From Toxonevra muliebris (Eukaryota > Arthropoda > Insecta > Diptera > Pallopteridae): DNA of 64,000 nucleotides. A model generated the notes under the pieces. The model was not told the DNA's origin. It did no database searches and saw nothing but the letters and a program-made list of their open reading frames with translations. The position numbers and the translations under genes are program-made. The stretch lies in contig OY829330.1 of assembly GCA_963691655.1 (NCBI GenBank), positions 18,222,182 through 18,286,181 on the forward strand, given 5' to 3'. Positions 47,480 to 59,615 of the stretch are shown here, in pieces (position 1 is the stretch's first letter; each line of letters opens with the position of its first letter).

Positions 47480-48370
47480 AACATTAGGAGCAACGATATC
47501 ACCTAACTTTGAGCATCAAAACGACAGCCGCAACAACATACATTTAGCGACGCCGAATTCGAAATATTCAATTTGTTACCACAATGCTAGTGGTTTTCGT
47601 ACTATTAGCAACAATACTCCAGAAATATGATATCTTCACACTAACTGAAATCTGGCTTCACAACAATATTTGTATGAGACTTTAATTTAGGGAATATTTC
47701 TTAGTTGAGGATATGCTCTTACTTCCTTTTAATATTAAATCAGACGTTGAATCAGCTGTTATGAGTTTTTTTCTATCAAATAATTTCCAACAATTAAATA
47801 GTATAAAAAATGATATTAAATTTAATTTATGTCACTAGCGATTTGAAGGCATCTTGCGATCTTGACGTTTCACCCATTACCAATAATAGTGTGCATCACA
47901 AGGCTTTGAATATTATATTTGAGTTTTACCACTTTGCTAAAGAATCGATCAAACGTGATATTTAATATGACTTTAAAAATGGTAGTTTTAATGCTATCAA
48001 TGAGTACTTATTTTCTGTGGACTGGTTCTTTTTTAGTAATATTTGCTGTGACTTTTCTAACATGATTTCCCAACATGTACCTCTGACAGAACCTGTTCTT
48101 AAGAATAAATAATAAAAGATTGTCAAAATTAAAAAAATATAAAAACCAAAACAATTATAAAATATAAATTGGATTCTGGTCGTATTAGCTTCGAACGGCT
48201 GCGCTCTGAATTCGGTTTTTTCATTATATTAATTCTAACCGTAAAAGTAGTGGTATCTCATCTAATATGGTATTTGAGATTTATTTGCAAAATTTTTTCA
48301 ACAAGTTTTTTCTGAATACAATAATCCACCATACCATACAAACAATAAATTTAAGTAATTTTGGATATCC
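47480..48370 (+). pseudogene. LINE relic: endonuclease end to start of reverse transcriptase
   Basis: Reading across frames: FVTTMLVVFVLL region near 47590 and YDIFTLTEIWLHNNI near 47625 (endonuclease motif with LTETWL form); NFQQLNSIKND near 47785; LCHW/LVTSDLKASCDLDVSP near 47840; FKNGSFNAINEYLFSVDWFF near 47975; LKKYKNQNNYKIYKLDSGR near 48125; and FAKFFQQVFSEYN near 48290. The last segments match the linker between endonuclease and reverse transcriptase in CR1/Jockey-like LINEs. The RT itself is missing. Many stops. Confidence 0.6.
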
Positions 48371-49139
48371 TCTAGTTACTACTAGACTTCATATACCGCC
48401 TCTACTACAACATGTAAACAAACAATTTTTGTATTTATTTTAGCAGTGGTATATGAGATTTAACATGTATAAAAGAATTAACACTGCACCTCATGTTAAA
48501 ATCTGATTGTAACAGAAAACCAAAGCAAAGAATAAGAAGAAGATATGTGTGTTTTTGTTGTTTTCCTGATAGTTGACGAAATTAAGCCATTACAGAATTT
48601 CAAATTTAACATTTTCAATCGTTTTACAGTGCACCTCGTTTTATTCTACATTTTGTAACAGAAATGAAATAGAAGCATTTGCCAAATACCATAGTAAGAA
48701 GAAGATTTGTTGTTATGAATGTAAAAATGTACAAGGAGGATAATTTATTAAAGTTTATGAAATATACAATACTAGTCGGTAAGGCCCCAGTAACTGGGCC
48801 TATTTTTTTTGTTCAAAAAATTTCAAATATCAAAAGAGAACCAAACTACTCGTTAGTGTTTGTTTGGTTATTTGTGCATGCAGATAATTCTGAGAAATGC
48901 CGTTACTAATGTCTTCTCTCTCTCTCTCTCTCATTTGTTATTTACTCCAGCTTAAGCAACGATTTTTACAACGATGAATGCAATGCTTTGTTCAATAAGT
49001 GAATTTTAAAGAATTTCCGACGCTAAAATTTTGGAATTGGCTAAACCGATTTTAAATCTGATAATTTTTGGCTAACCTTTTTTTGTTGGAACAGACAAAA
49101 GAAGTATTCAAGAATACAGCACTCAGACAAGTTTTACGT
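48371..49139. other. Noncoding spacer with (CT)n microsatellite
   Basis: A TC dinucleotide run lies at 48915-48933. The frame at 48679-48909 has no recognisable domain. Otherwise nothing identified. Confidence 0.5.
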
Positions 49140-49169
49140 CCATTGTACTATATCCTGTGTTCCCTTTTG

Positions 49170-50123
49170 CTATTCTTTAAATCTACCAGATTTGTTAATA
49201 AATCTCAGCAGATCCTGCGGTATTAGAGAGCTCAGGTGTTCGTCTCCCAACACTCCAGTACCAAATATGCTTACTCTGATCTGGCAGAAAGCGGGGCAGA
49301 CACTAAGAAAGTGATCCGCCGTCTCTTCACATTTTTCCAAACCACAGGAAGCACAGAAGGCATTAGCTCCCAGGCCAATCAAATGCAAATGTTTGGCACA
49401 AGAGAAATGACCTGTATATAATCCCACCAGCTGCCTACAGCTCTTTCTGTTAAATGATAACAGAAAGTTTGTTAGACGCTTCGAAATAACAGGTAACATG
49501 GACTTTGTCTGTCTAAAGACCCTCAGGTCTTCCCATTCACGATTGTGGGTGAGGTCGACCCATTCATTAATGGTAGTCTTGATGGCTGTAGACGACAAAG
49601 AGAGTACAGGTTCTGGGCCCAGGAAACCAGTTGCCGAACCCTTTCTGACCAGAAGGTCAGCAGATTCATTTCCTGAAATTCCTGAGTGTCCAGGAACCCA
49701 TATCAACAGCAGGCTAATGTGTTTTCCAACACAATCGAGCCTGGATTTACAATGCATAACCAGGTTAGATGTGGTTAGAGCAGCCTGACTGTCACTAAAT
49801 ACATAGATACTCCTTTCTCTCCAACCACTATCAATAATATGGTCAATTGCTTTGATGATTGCAAAGATTTCTGCCTGAAAAACAGAAGCATACAACCCAA
49901 GAGAGAAGTGAAGGTGCACTCCATCATTTTCAATGAAGAGCCCAGAACCCGTACCGAATTCTGTTCTGGAGCCGTGAGCGAAAACACGCCTACAATCAAC
50001 TCCCGGCCTAGGTCCCGGCAAAAACCAAGTTTTGGCCTCTGAAATTTGTATTGTATAGCACTGTTTTAAAACTGGAATTGTTGGCATTGTATCGGATGGC
50101 ATTGATAGAACTGTTAGGTCCAT
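49170..50123 (-). pseudogene. LOA-type LINE RNase H and C-terminal region, open frame
   Basis: A 317-codon open part of ORF2, cut off from the RT by frame breaks. The RNase H domain begins FAHGSRTEFGTGSGLFIEND (the D of the usual TDGS is not seen), continues with ALYASVFQAEIFAIIKA-type sequence (catalytic Glu), IYVFSDSQAAL (catalytic Asp) and WVPGHSGISGNESADLL (His and Asp). The C-terminal tail has the Cys-His cluster CASCGLEKCEETADHFLSVC typical of I/LOA/Jockey LINEs. Start at Met is arbitrary, as it is an internal piece. Confidence 0.85.
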
Positions 50124-50399
50124 ATCAGTACCTTAAACTACCCATTGCGTTTAAGCCTATAGATGGTTTTGCCTCTCCTTTAGCAAAAATATCAAGGGGT
50201 GGTAAGTTGAACAATGCATCCAAGGATGGGCCAGGTGTTGTAGGAAAAGCTACCGTACATCAAATGGGCACAGTTCTTAGAAGTCTGGCAAGAGCTTTCC
50301 TAACGCTGTCAACATTAAGTCTGCTTCACCAGACTATAGATGCATATGTGATGATGGGTCGAATCATAGCCTTATGAAGCCATAAGACTTTATAAGGTG

Positions 50400-51260
50400 A
50401 TAAGCCCCATGTTTTGCCAAAAAAAAGCTGCTAATGCCTTGGATACCTTTAGCTCAACATGAGAACGCCAAAGAAGTTTAGTATCTAGAATGATTCCTAG
50501 ATATTTCACTTCTTGGGATACCCGAGACCATCAATTTTTATTTTTCTGGTGAAAAGGATAACACCAGTTTTAAGAGGGTTAACCGATAGCCCGTATGAGC
50601 AGCACCAAGATTTAATCATATTCAGAACAGTTTGGGCCTTTCTACAAACATACCGGACCGATTGGCCCGTGATTAGGCAGGCAACGTCATCGGCATAGGC
50701 CTGTGTGTAGATACCCGACTCATTTAGGGAAACAAGCAGAGAGTCAACCAGCAGACACCACAGCAGTGGAAAGAGTACGCCCCCCTTGAGGGCATCCTCT
50801 ATTCATGTCGCAAGTCACAGATTGACCACAATCAGCTTGAACCAGTGCTCAAGATATTTTAGTAAGTAAGACATTATACTAATTGGTCTAAAGCTTTTCG
50901 GATTGGTATAGTTGTCCTTTCCAATTTTTGGAATGAAAAGACCTTTTACCAGCCTCCATTGTTGAGGTATGTGAGCGAAAGCCAAACTGGAGAAGAAAAT
51001 CTTCTTCAAAACCGGTAACAATTGCACCATACCTTCTTACAGAGCAACTGGTAGTATACCATCTGAACCCGGCGATTTGAAACTGTTAAAGGAAGCAATA
51101 GCAAACCTAATCGTGTTTTCATTCGCCACTGTCCTGGCAACCCACCAGTTACGCTGCGAAACTGTCAAACTAACCCTATTCGCTTCCAGAAAAGTGAGAT
51201 ATTGAACAACAGAGACCTGATTGCCCGGAAAGTGAGATTCAAGCATTAAGCTGATCATCT
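50400..51260 (-). pseudogene. LOA-type LINE reverse transcriptase with palm deletion
   Basis: The first piece reads ENTIRFAIASFNSFKSPGSD and, after a stop, VKGLFIPKIGKDNYTNPKSF then RPISIMSYLLKYLE. The sequence then jumps from WFKLIVVNL (near 50815) to CPQGGVLFPLLWCLLVDSLL and AYADDVACLITG. About 150 residues including motif A (with its catalytic Asp) are gone. The YADD box itself is intact. The last part (KTGVILFTRKIKIDGLGYP) is followed by frame breaks. Confidence 0.8.
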
Positions 51261-51775
51261 CACTTTTTCATTCCGCGAAAGTGCCATCAGTCGGTTGACT
51301 TGACCCTTTTTGAGGATTTTCGCCAACCTAGCTGTTTCAGACATGGTTTCAATATCGCTGCAGAAATTTCCAAAGGAAGCCCTTTTTGAATCTCGAATTA
51401 GCTTTTTATACTACTTCTGCTTTTGACGATATAGAGCCCAGTGCTCATCAAGATCAGTATTGAGAGCCCTGTTGATAAGTTTTCTCGACTCAACCCCCAG
51501 GTTTGGAACTCCTTGATCCACCACGGAACAGGAATTTTAGCAAGAGGTTGGCGAGAGGGACAGGCACGCTCAAAGCTGGTCTAAAGAGCAGAGGTGAGAT
51601 TTTCAACCGCTGCTTCCAAACCTCGCCAATTACGTAGTTTAGTGGGTAGTTCTTCCCTAAACTTTGCCCAATCCGCCTTTTTCGGATTTCTTATGAACGG
51701 TAAAGGATTAACTTCAACACCATACTGAAATTCGATATATCTGTGTTCCGATAGAGAATCATCTCTGAGGACCTT

Positions 51776-52471
51776 TCAGTTTATAATTGACTGCACTAAC
51801 CTTTCATTCCAAAGAGTTAAGTCAATAACCTCCTGCCTAGTAGGTGTCACAAAAGTGGGTTGGTTCCCAACCCCCTTTGTATGTTCAGCCCAGAAGACAG
51901 TATATAATTGAGGAGATGGGTCCCTCTTACGTTGCACTTGCTGCTGCCCCAGATAAAGTTCCATGCAGTAGCGTCACAACACAAATTCAACAACTATCGC
52001 TGGAGGTGGTGGTAAAATTGCATCGTATGGAAAGTAGGCAGAAGCAATCACAAAATGTTTCCATTCTCGATTGTCCTGAAAGCTCACTTTTGCAGCCACC
52101 ATATCTTGGCCACAAAACTGACCAAGTTTGGAAATTGTAAGATGAAGAGATGCTATAAGACAGGTTCTAAGTCTGTTAGAACTCTCATCGTATAGAATCG
52201 TGCGCCCCCTCAACTCACCAAGTCCGCAGATGCGTCCTTTATGGACCCAAGGTTCTTGGATTGTTGTTATGTGGAGGAATGTATGCAACATGGATAGGCG
52301 TTTACATAGAAGAGCAGTAGCCGCCTTGGAATGTTGCAGATTTATCTGCGTTACTGAGAGTGCACAGTAACGCATAGGATCCTCAGAGTCACTCATTTTG
52401 GATAAATGTGGAAGGTAACCACTCCAAAGAAGAGACTGAGGCGATTTTGTACCTAGTTCCCAGAACATCAA
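51776..52471 (-). pseudogene. LOA-type LINE endonuclease domain, frame-broken
   Basis: N-terminal part of ORF2. INLQHSKAATALLCKRL, then TIQEPWVHKGRICGLGE is the start of an APE-like endonuclease (N of INLQHSK and E of QEPWV are catalytic). The frame breaks near 51974, and the next frame carries an LTLWNERLVQSIIN segment at 51776-51964, probably the domain end (DLTLWN form). Histidine and Asp residues of the central part are lost to deletion. Confidence 0.7.
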
Positions 52472-53138
52472 CTGAGGCTTGGTCCATTAGCACAACAAGA
52501 GAAGGTCCGTCTTTATTCTCCCTGTTCTTACTCTTCTTGTGCGAAAGGACTTTCCAAGACTTTGTGTCAATGCCTGGGTTCTGGGCACTCCAACAGGAAA
52601 GCACATCTGCTGTCGACAGATCAGGGTCTGAAATCCAGCAGATCGCTTTCCTTCTGGGAGTCTCATTTCCACTGTAAACAGTGAATTTGGTACTCCCTTT
52701 ACTGGGCATCCTGGACACCGCTGCCCTGATCCAATCGAAATTGGCTTGGGATGAACACTTCACCCTTAGGGTTCCATTGATCACCTCATACCCTTTTGCG
52801 TTTGCATCAGGGCCAGCGGATATCACTGCTCGCATCAGTTGGGTTTGGCAATGCTTGAGCTCTGCATCGCTCAACTGTTGGTTGAGCCCAGCCTTTCCTA
52901 TCACAGCAATACGGAGCACTTTAGCCGCGGCCTCACTATAAGTTAGCCTGGCTTTCGCAGCCTCTGTTATGATAGGATGTCTATCCAGCTTGACCTCCTC
53001 CATAACAATGGAGTTCCTAGAAAGACCCCTTGAGGTACTAGGAGGAGTGAAATCAAGATCGATAGGTTGCGCAGTATTTGCAAAGTTAGAAGAAGACTGA
53101 TGTAGCCTCACGTTATCATTGCAAGCAGCAGTAGGCAT
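52389..53138 (-). CDS. LOA-type LINE ORF1 (DUF4780-like), intact frame
   Basis: A 249-codon open frame starting 30 bp inside the element. It contains LRIAVIGKAGLNQQLSDAEL, KGYEVINGTLRVKCSSQANF, CWISDPDLSTADVLSCWSAQ and DGPSLVVLMDQASVDVL, matching the DUF4780-type domain found as ORF1 of LOA-like LINEs in insects. It presumably binds the element RNA. The N-terminal 70 residues are low-complexity and polar. It is the only long unbroken LINE frame in the window, but the rest of the element is disabled, so it is probably not in use. The end overlaps the start of ORF2. Confidence 0.75.
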   Translation of the reverse strand: MPTAACNDNVRLHQSSSNFANTAQPIDLDFTPPSTSRGLSRNSIVMEEVKLDRHPIITEAAKARLTYSEAAAKVLRIAVIGKAGLNQQLSDAELKHCQTQLMRAVISAGPDANAKGYEVINGTLRVKCSSQANFDWIRAAVSRMPSKGSTKFTVYSGNETPRRKAICWISDPDLSTADVLSCWSAQNPGIDTKSWKVLSHKKSKNRENKDGPSLVVLMDQASVDVLGTRYKIASVSSLEWLPSTFIQNE

Positions 53139-53170
53139 CGCAGAGGTGGAGTTAATACTTTGGAGAGTAT

Positions 53171-55027
53171 TAGAGCAAAGAATATATAATACATAGAAGT
53201 CGCATCACGTACAAATTTATTTGCACAAAAATTTTGTTCTATGGAGCCATAACTGCCTCCAATTTACTCTCAAAATTGAGTTGTCCTCATAAAAGCAATG
53301 AGTGGTTACAATTATTTGAATTTGGCCTTTCTGGAAAACATGTTTTGCGGTGACCAATATTTTGCAAATCTAGATTATTTGAAATCTAGGATTTGAAAAA
53401 ATATTACAAAATGGCCAACTGTCAAAATAAACAGTTCGATTTTAACTACAAAACGCTAGTTTTTCAGCTGTAAAAAAAATGGTTTTGCATAAAAAAAATC
53501 CATCGATTAAATTTGAAAATAATTGGTTTAGTAGTTGTTGAATAATCGTGGTCACCGACTTCAATAACGACATTTTCAGAAGAACGCGTTTAAAGTTTCA
53601 ACTTACTTTAATGTCAGGAAGAAATTTTTGTTTGGAAATAACAAAAAACTTACCTTAAAAATTTTTGAAAAATTGAAAATTATGATAAAAATTATGACCA
53701 ATGTATAGTATCAGATTTAAAAATTTTGTTTCCCCTTGTGTTCATCTACATGTTTAAACCTAATTTAACTGCTACTGTTATTTCTATACAAACAATTTTA
53801 TTTATTTTATGGAATATGATCAATGAGAATGAATAACAATAGTTATATAACGAGTATTGTTTTCATATTTTGGTTACATTTTTTAATTGTTAACTTTTAA
53901 ATGAAAATTAAATTTTTTTACAAAATCGATGAACCAATGAAGTATACTATTTAAGGTACATTTAGGTACAACTTTTTTGGTAAATTAGGTCCAATTTTAA
54001 ATTTGGAAATTTCATCACTGGTTGACAACCGTCGCTTTCACACCATCGCACAATGGTCTGGAATCCCGAAAAGCTGGCCATAAGTCGAAGAAATCGTTCT
54101 TTTGTAATGATTAGTTGTGCTAGGGGGTTTTTAGGGTCAGTGATTACAAATCTGATCTCAGTTTTAAAAAAAACAAAATGACGGATTCAAAATGGTGGAC
54201 CATTTGCAAAAAAAAATATCGCATTTTGACATTTGGGGGTTTTTGGAATCTTAGATTACGAATCCGTTCTTAATTTGTAGAAAAAACAAAATGGCGTATT
54301 CAAGGTGGTAGATTTTTGATATACATGCTGATGTTGTCCCTATTGTCAATACGAAAGGAGATAATAGAGGAGGATGGCTAATACAGCTAATATAAGATCA
54401 AGGAAATATTAACCGTTATTGGACGCAAACATCATTAACCGTCCTCTCCCCCATCTATACGAATGTTACACAAAAAAATTTCTATTATACAAATACTTTT
54501 TTGATGTTACAATTGCTGGGACATAGAATATAGCGCATCTGTACCTGGCATTGAAAATATTGTGTAAAATCCATTCTGGTAACTTTCGGCAACTGATATT
54601 TTTATATGTTTTACAAAAATGAATAATCAATAATTTATAACTAAAAACTCGGCAGGAACCCTTGGGAATTTTTTTAAAACTCTTTTTTGTCAGCCTTGAA
54701 AACAGCTTACATGATAAAAACACCGGTGAATTCATTACTTATTTATTGTTTTGATTATACAATAGTTAAATAATATTTTTATTTAGATATATGAAAAGTA
54801 CTTTCTCATACAAGTTGATTGCATGTTGTCTCGTTAAAATCGACGAAACCGTTTAAAAATTATGCACTTTTTAATAACACACTTTTTCCACATGAAAATT
54901 CCATACGTTTCGACACTTATTTTTAATTAGACTTGAAAAGGCAAAAAAAATTTTTGGAGAATAGCTGAACTTAAGCGTTGTTCTAAAACGCTAGGGTTAT
55001 CACTGCAACTATTTAAAATGTCAGAAC
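53171..55027. other. Noncoding DNA with a small local repeat
   Basis: ACAAAATGACGGATTCAAAA (about 54173) recurs as ACAAAATGGCGTATTCAAGG (about 54287), and a related CAAAATGGCGGATCAATATG occurs at about 24705, so a dispersed family is present. A minus frame at 54466-54735 is not recognisable. No gene supported. Confidence 0.45.
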
Positions 55028-55968
55028 TAGTGTCCGACCGACCGGTTTCGGTTACAGTTTCGGCCAAAAATACGGTTTCGGCTAAGTTTCGGTTTCCGCA
55101 AAAAATATGGCCGAAACTCTATAAATTTTACTGTAAATTGCATTTCAGTACGCAAAGGACTGTTTTTATTTTTAGCATATAACATAAAGTTATTCAATTT
55201 TGAATATTAAAATAAAAATGTGAATTTCATTTGTTCCTATACCACAAAACGTGTTTTTTTTTTTAGTGCCCTTAAAATACATATTAAGGGCACTTTATTG
55301 TTAAAATAATATTTTTATTATTTTATATATACATTTATAAGCATGTATATTAGGGCGTACCAATTTGTATGGATGAATTTTTTTCGGAGTACCGACAGAA
55401 GAGTTCCATATTCTATGACAAAAAAATGGAGCTTACCCCCGGTCAAATTCGTAGAAGTTAAAGTAATATTAAAAGTAACTATCGATTTTTATTTAAACAA
55501 CTACAGTACATAGTACTGAAACTTCTTCGAATTTTACGGGGGGGGGGTAGGATCCATTTTTTGTCATACTTTCTTCGGCAAAGTTGATCAGAATCGAATA
55601 TAGAATTTTTCTGTCAACGTTTTAAACATATCTGTGGTCACAAGCAATAACAACACAACTCGAGTTATTATCATAATTTGAATCTTCATATCCGTTTTCA
55701 TATTGTGTCAGAATTTTATGACTATCGGTTCAGTGGTTTACGAGATATTAGGGCGGAAAAATAACACAACTCAACCTGATTACTCTTAGCACTTGAACCT
55801 TTGAAGTGCTCTCTAGTAAAATACAAAAAACACACTTATGCTGTTATGCCTTGTGACCACAGATATATACATATATATTAAAAAGTTTCGGTTTCGGTTT
55901 TGGCCGAATATTAGAAAAATGACCGAAATTTGGTTTCGAGCGAAAAAGTCGGTTTCGGTCGGACACTA
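55028..55968. mobile_element. hAT-type MITE with perfect 8-bp target duplication
   Basis: Begins TAGTGTCCGACCGA (55028) and ends TCGGTCGGACACTA (55968), a perfect 14-bp inverted pair. GTCAGAAC at 55020-55027 is repeated exactly at 55969-55976. Subterminal GGTTTCGG / CCGAAAC motifs occur about twelve times. Noncoding interior with a nested inverted repeat. Same family type as 15724-16476 and 33181. Confidence 0.9.
55419..55566. repeat. Inverted repeat nested in the hAT MITE
   Basis: ATGACAAAAAAATGGAGC, then TTACCCCCGGTCAAATTCG at 55419-55455 pairs with CGAATTTTACGGGGGGGGG, then ATCCATTTTTTGTCAT (55528-55566). Spacer about 70 bp. Probably a small foldback insertion or part of the element interior. 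Confidence 0.6.
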
Positions 55969-56371
55969 GTCAGAACCTCCCAAAAAAAACTTTATTTTTT
56001 GAATTATGGCCAGCTTTTTGGGATTGCAGATCACTGTGCATCGATATTGCACCTTGTTGCTGGTTTCTACGTTTCTTTGTTCCAAAATTGGTGTTTTCGG
56101 GTCGATCGTAAATTTTTCAGTACACTTTGAGGTTCGGAAATACGTCAATACATAAGCAAGATTTTCAGTACACTTTTGTACAATAACTTCTTTTTATTTG
56201 ATATAATTTCAAAGAAAAGTACTACTTTCCTCATATTGTTATCGATTACACAGTGCAACACGGAAAATTTACAAGGGTCTATATAGTTGTTGGATTGACA
56301 GTATAAAAGTTCACACACACAAGACTAAAAAGCAGAAAACAATAATTTAAATAAAAAAAAATTTTAATATA

Positions 56372-56761
56372 CCACGTTTTTAAAATGGACTAAAAAGTAT
56401 AAAATAGTTTCTCCTAACCCCAAACAGATTTATAACCCCATACAGATTCATAACCCCATACAGATTGTCTTGAAAATGTGTAATTGTGAATTTTAGTAGG
56501 TCTGGAAATATTTGCATGATTTAAAACAAAAGACATGGGTCGCTGCAATATGAAATTGACAGATGAATAGTTCACTTAAGCCGCTACCAATTTTACCTCT
56601 ATCCATAAGCTCTATCCATATCGTTTCAAATCATGCAAATATTTTCAGACCTACAAAAAATTCAAAATTACGTATGTTCAAGACAATCTGTATGTGGTTA
56701 TAAATCTGTATGGGGCTAGGAGAAATTATTTAATACTTTTTAGTCCATTTTAAAAACGTGG
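56372..56761. mobile_element. Foldback MITE with TA target, full copy
   Basis: Starts CCACGTTTTTAAAATGGACT and ends AGTCCATTTTAAAAACGTGG, each flanked by TA (56370-56371 and 56762-56763). The arms cover almost the whole 390 bp: AACCCCATACAGATT, AAGACAATCTG, GTAGGTCTGAAAATATTTGC and CCTCTATCCATA-type words appear in mirrored order. TA target and length suggest a Tc1/mariner-type MITE. A truncated second copy lies at 59348-59615. Confidence 0.85.
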
Positions 56762-56763
56762 TA

Positions 56764-58710
56764 TATTTCTTATTTAAATTTTAAGTCTCTAAACCTCTAT
56801 CGAAAAGTTAAATGTTGTGTGTTTTGTACACGAAGGTATTCAAAATCATGTAAGTTAATGAAGTTATTAAAATGCAATCAAAATGTTAACTTTTACAAAG
56901 GATTCACTAAAAAAAAGAAACATTTGTGCTGGTATTTACTTGGATCTTCCACATCCATGACCAACTCCTGATAAGCAATTTCTTTGTTTCTCAGCCCAGA
57001 CAATTCGATAAAATCGCTGATAACCTTTAAATATTAATCGATATACCTAGTAGAGCAACACTTTTTTTGTATTACAGTGGCACAACGACGGATTTCTAGA
57101 GCCAACTAATCCTTGGCGTCCCTCTACAGAACATTACCACTTTACTGCCTTCACTAACTCCAGTCTGCAAATTCCCTAAATGTTCAATTTCATTATGGGA
57201 ATAGGTTTTCTAAGGTCACCTTAAAAGTTTTAAATCGATTGTAGGGACAGTGATGGTTGCATGCTCCTTCGGGACATTGGTTTTGATACAATGAGATGAT
57301 TTATCTGCAAATTTACTTGTTTGTTGAGGATCTTTGCCCAGTTGGAACGCACATTTGAGAAGAGAATTGAATTTCACTATACGTTTATTTATCTATCCGT
57401 AACTATTATATTGGCGTACTTTAATCAATTTTCACCTTAGTCTCAATGGATTTCCGAGATTTCTCGGTTGATCGTAATGCCGCTGCTATTTTTATGAACA
57501 TAACTGTACATGTGCAAATGCAATATTACAACCATATCGCACATCTAAAATACTATGCTAAAAAAAAATTTGAGTTTATTTACTTGGTAGTTGCGGTTAA
57601 AAAAATTAGAATATTTTCAATTTAGCAAAATTGTATGGGCGTGCTAACAAAAACAACATGGTGACCGACCCTCCAATCGACCTCTCGCCCAGCACGAAGA
57701 GGATTGGACAAATTAAAATATAGAGCATTTCAAACTTGTCTTCTCTATTTACTATTACTTTCCGGATCTTTTCCCCCATACATATGTATGTACAAATTTG
57801 TGTACATGCATATGTATGTATGTGTGTGTATGTATATTTGTATTTGGATCTGCTACAAAATAGATTCGCTCAACATAAAATTACACAACATATGGCAACA
57901 AAAAGAGTATTTAACTTTACTGGCATTATAGCATTGTATAATAATTTCATTGCGAAACCAAAGCTAAAGGAACGTAAATATTTAACGCGACTGACATTGG
58001 GGTGCGTTATCACGCCTATTGTTATGCTTAGAAAAAGTGTAACTATTTGCTTTTAGTTTGCTTGCCTCTAGTAAGGCCTTTTTTACATGCTTACATGTTT
58101 TATATTTGTATTCTTTCACTCTGTCTCTATCTCTCGCTCTATCTTCATCTCTCTATTTATTTTTTTCATTATTTGTTAATCACAAATACATAATAATATA
58201 ATAAGTTTGTGTGTATGTTTGAATACTTGAATGTATGTGCGTGTGTATATCTATCCGTCAGTTAAGATATTCATCGCTCATTTATCGCTTGGCTGAATTG
58301 AGTCAGATATAAAAAATATCTTTCCAGCTGTGCGGTTGAGATTTGATTCGTTTTCCTCCTTTTTGTTTGTAATGGTTATTATTACGTTGTTGCTGTTATT
58401 GTTGACTATGATTATGATGACGATGATAATAATACATGCACATCTAGGGTTCAAACTTAGATTTCATTAACGAAAATTAAATTAGGATGCAAAACTACCA
58501 TTATTGTGGTTAGTTTTCTCTACGAGTATACATGAGTTCATATTAAATGCCTGGGCGGTTTTGCGATATTTTGACTTGCTCATTCCAGTGAACGAATTAT
58601 ATTCATTTTGTGTTGCTATTCCTTAGTGCTACCCTTGAATAATTCAAAATATTCGGAGGAAGACTGACCATAGATAGGAGTGTCATTTGGTGAGCTGAAT
58701 GGGCTGTGTG
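56764..58710. other. Intronic DNA with microsatellites, no gene recognised
   Basis: A TATG/CATA repeat region lies at about 57778-57845, CT-rich tracts near 58115-58160, a GTT/GAT-rich tract near 58375-58435, and CAAC-poor unique-looking sequence near 58260-58340. Compared with the flanks it is low in recognisable transposon DNA, so it may hold intronic regulatory sequence. Frames at 57704-58056 run through the microsatellite and are not credible. Confidence 0.4.
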
Positions 58711-59347
58711 CAGTGTGGCCAATTCAGCGCTTTTCCCGCTAATTTAGTGCTTTTTGAAAATTAAAACGCGAGAAAAAAGTGATTTAGCAGTCAGCGGGCT
58801 TTTTAGCGGATTTTTTTCAGTTTAAAAGACACTAAATGCTCCGCTAAATAATCCTTTTCCTGAATTATCCTAACAATTTTTTTTTTTCGGGTCAGATCAG
58901 ATTTCGTATATGGTATTCGTAAATCTTTGATAAGATGAGGGGGCTTTTCTACATGAATCATACAACTTTTAGAGTTATGGATGATTATTACAGATTTCTA
59001 ATGCCAGTAAATAATGCACACGATTTTATGCTTTGCACAATCTCTAATTTTTTTTTGGCAAAATTTTTTGAACTTCACTTTTCCTTATTTTAAAGATTTC
59101 CGCCCTTTCCTATGAGACCGCCATCTCTCCTCGGCGGCATTAATCAATTCAATTTTTTTTCTTGAAAAAACATTTCGGTCTGATTAAAAAGGTTCTGTGG
59201 CACTACAAATGTTGTCAAAAGCGCGGTCCATGACCCAATTGGAAGGTGGTCCAAATAGCAAGGGGAATTTCTTGTGAATCCAAAAAAAAAAAAAAATTAA
59301 TAGTGCGGTTCGATTAGGAGGTGTCCCAATTAGCAGGTTTGACTGTA

Positions 59348-59615
59348 CCACGTTTTTAAAACGGAATAAAAAGTATAAAATAATTACTCCTAGCCCCATA
59401 CAGATTTATAACCCCATACAGATGTCTTGAAAATATGTAATTGTGAATTTTAGAACGTCTAAAAATATTTGCATGACTTAAAACGAAAAGCGTGGGACGC
59501 TTATGGATAGAGGTAAAATAGGTAGCGACTTCAGTGAACTATTCATCTATCAATTTCATATTGCATGCGACCCACGTTTTTTGTTTTATATCATGCAAAT
59601 ATTTTTAGACCTACT
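59348..59615. mobile_element. Truncated copy of the 56372 foldback MITE
   Basis: Starts TA then CCACGTTTTTAAAACGGAAT and follows the full copy through CATACAGATTTATAACCCCA, the centre and back to TTTTTAGACCTAC, where homology stops at 59615. The last about 150 bp are missing, replaced by LINE sequence. Confidence 0.85.

Larger units (their letters stand above)
49140..53170 (-). mobile_element. LOA-type LINE, nearly full length but with internal deletions
   Basis: Minus-strand non-LTR retrotransposon of about 4 kb with, in order, ORF1, AP endonuclease, reverse transcriptase and RNase H. The presence of RNase H and the type of ORF1 point to the LOA/I group. It has a noticeably higher GC content and fewer breaks than other relics here, so it is one of the younger insertions. 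It contains frame breaks in ORF2 and at least one large deletion in the RT. Confidence 0.85.

Noticed and set aside
57704..58056. Two overlapping plus-strand frames
   Set aside because: They run through a TATG microsatellite (YVCVCMYI-type sequence) and have no domain.
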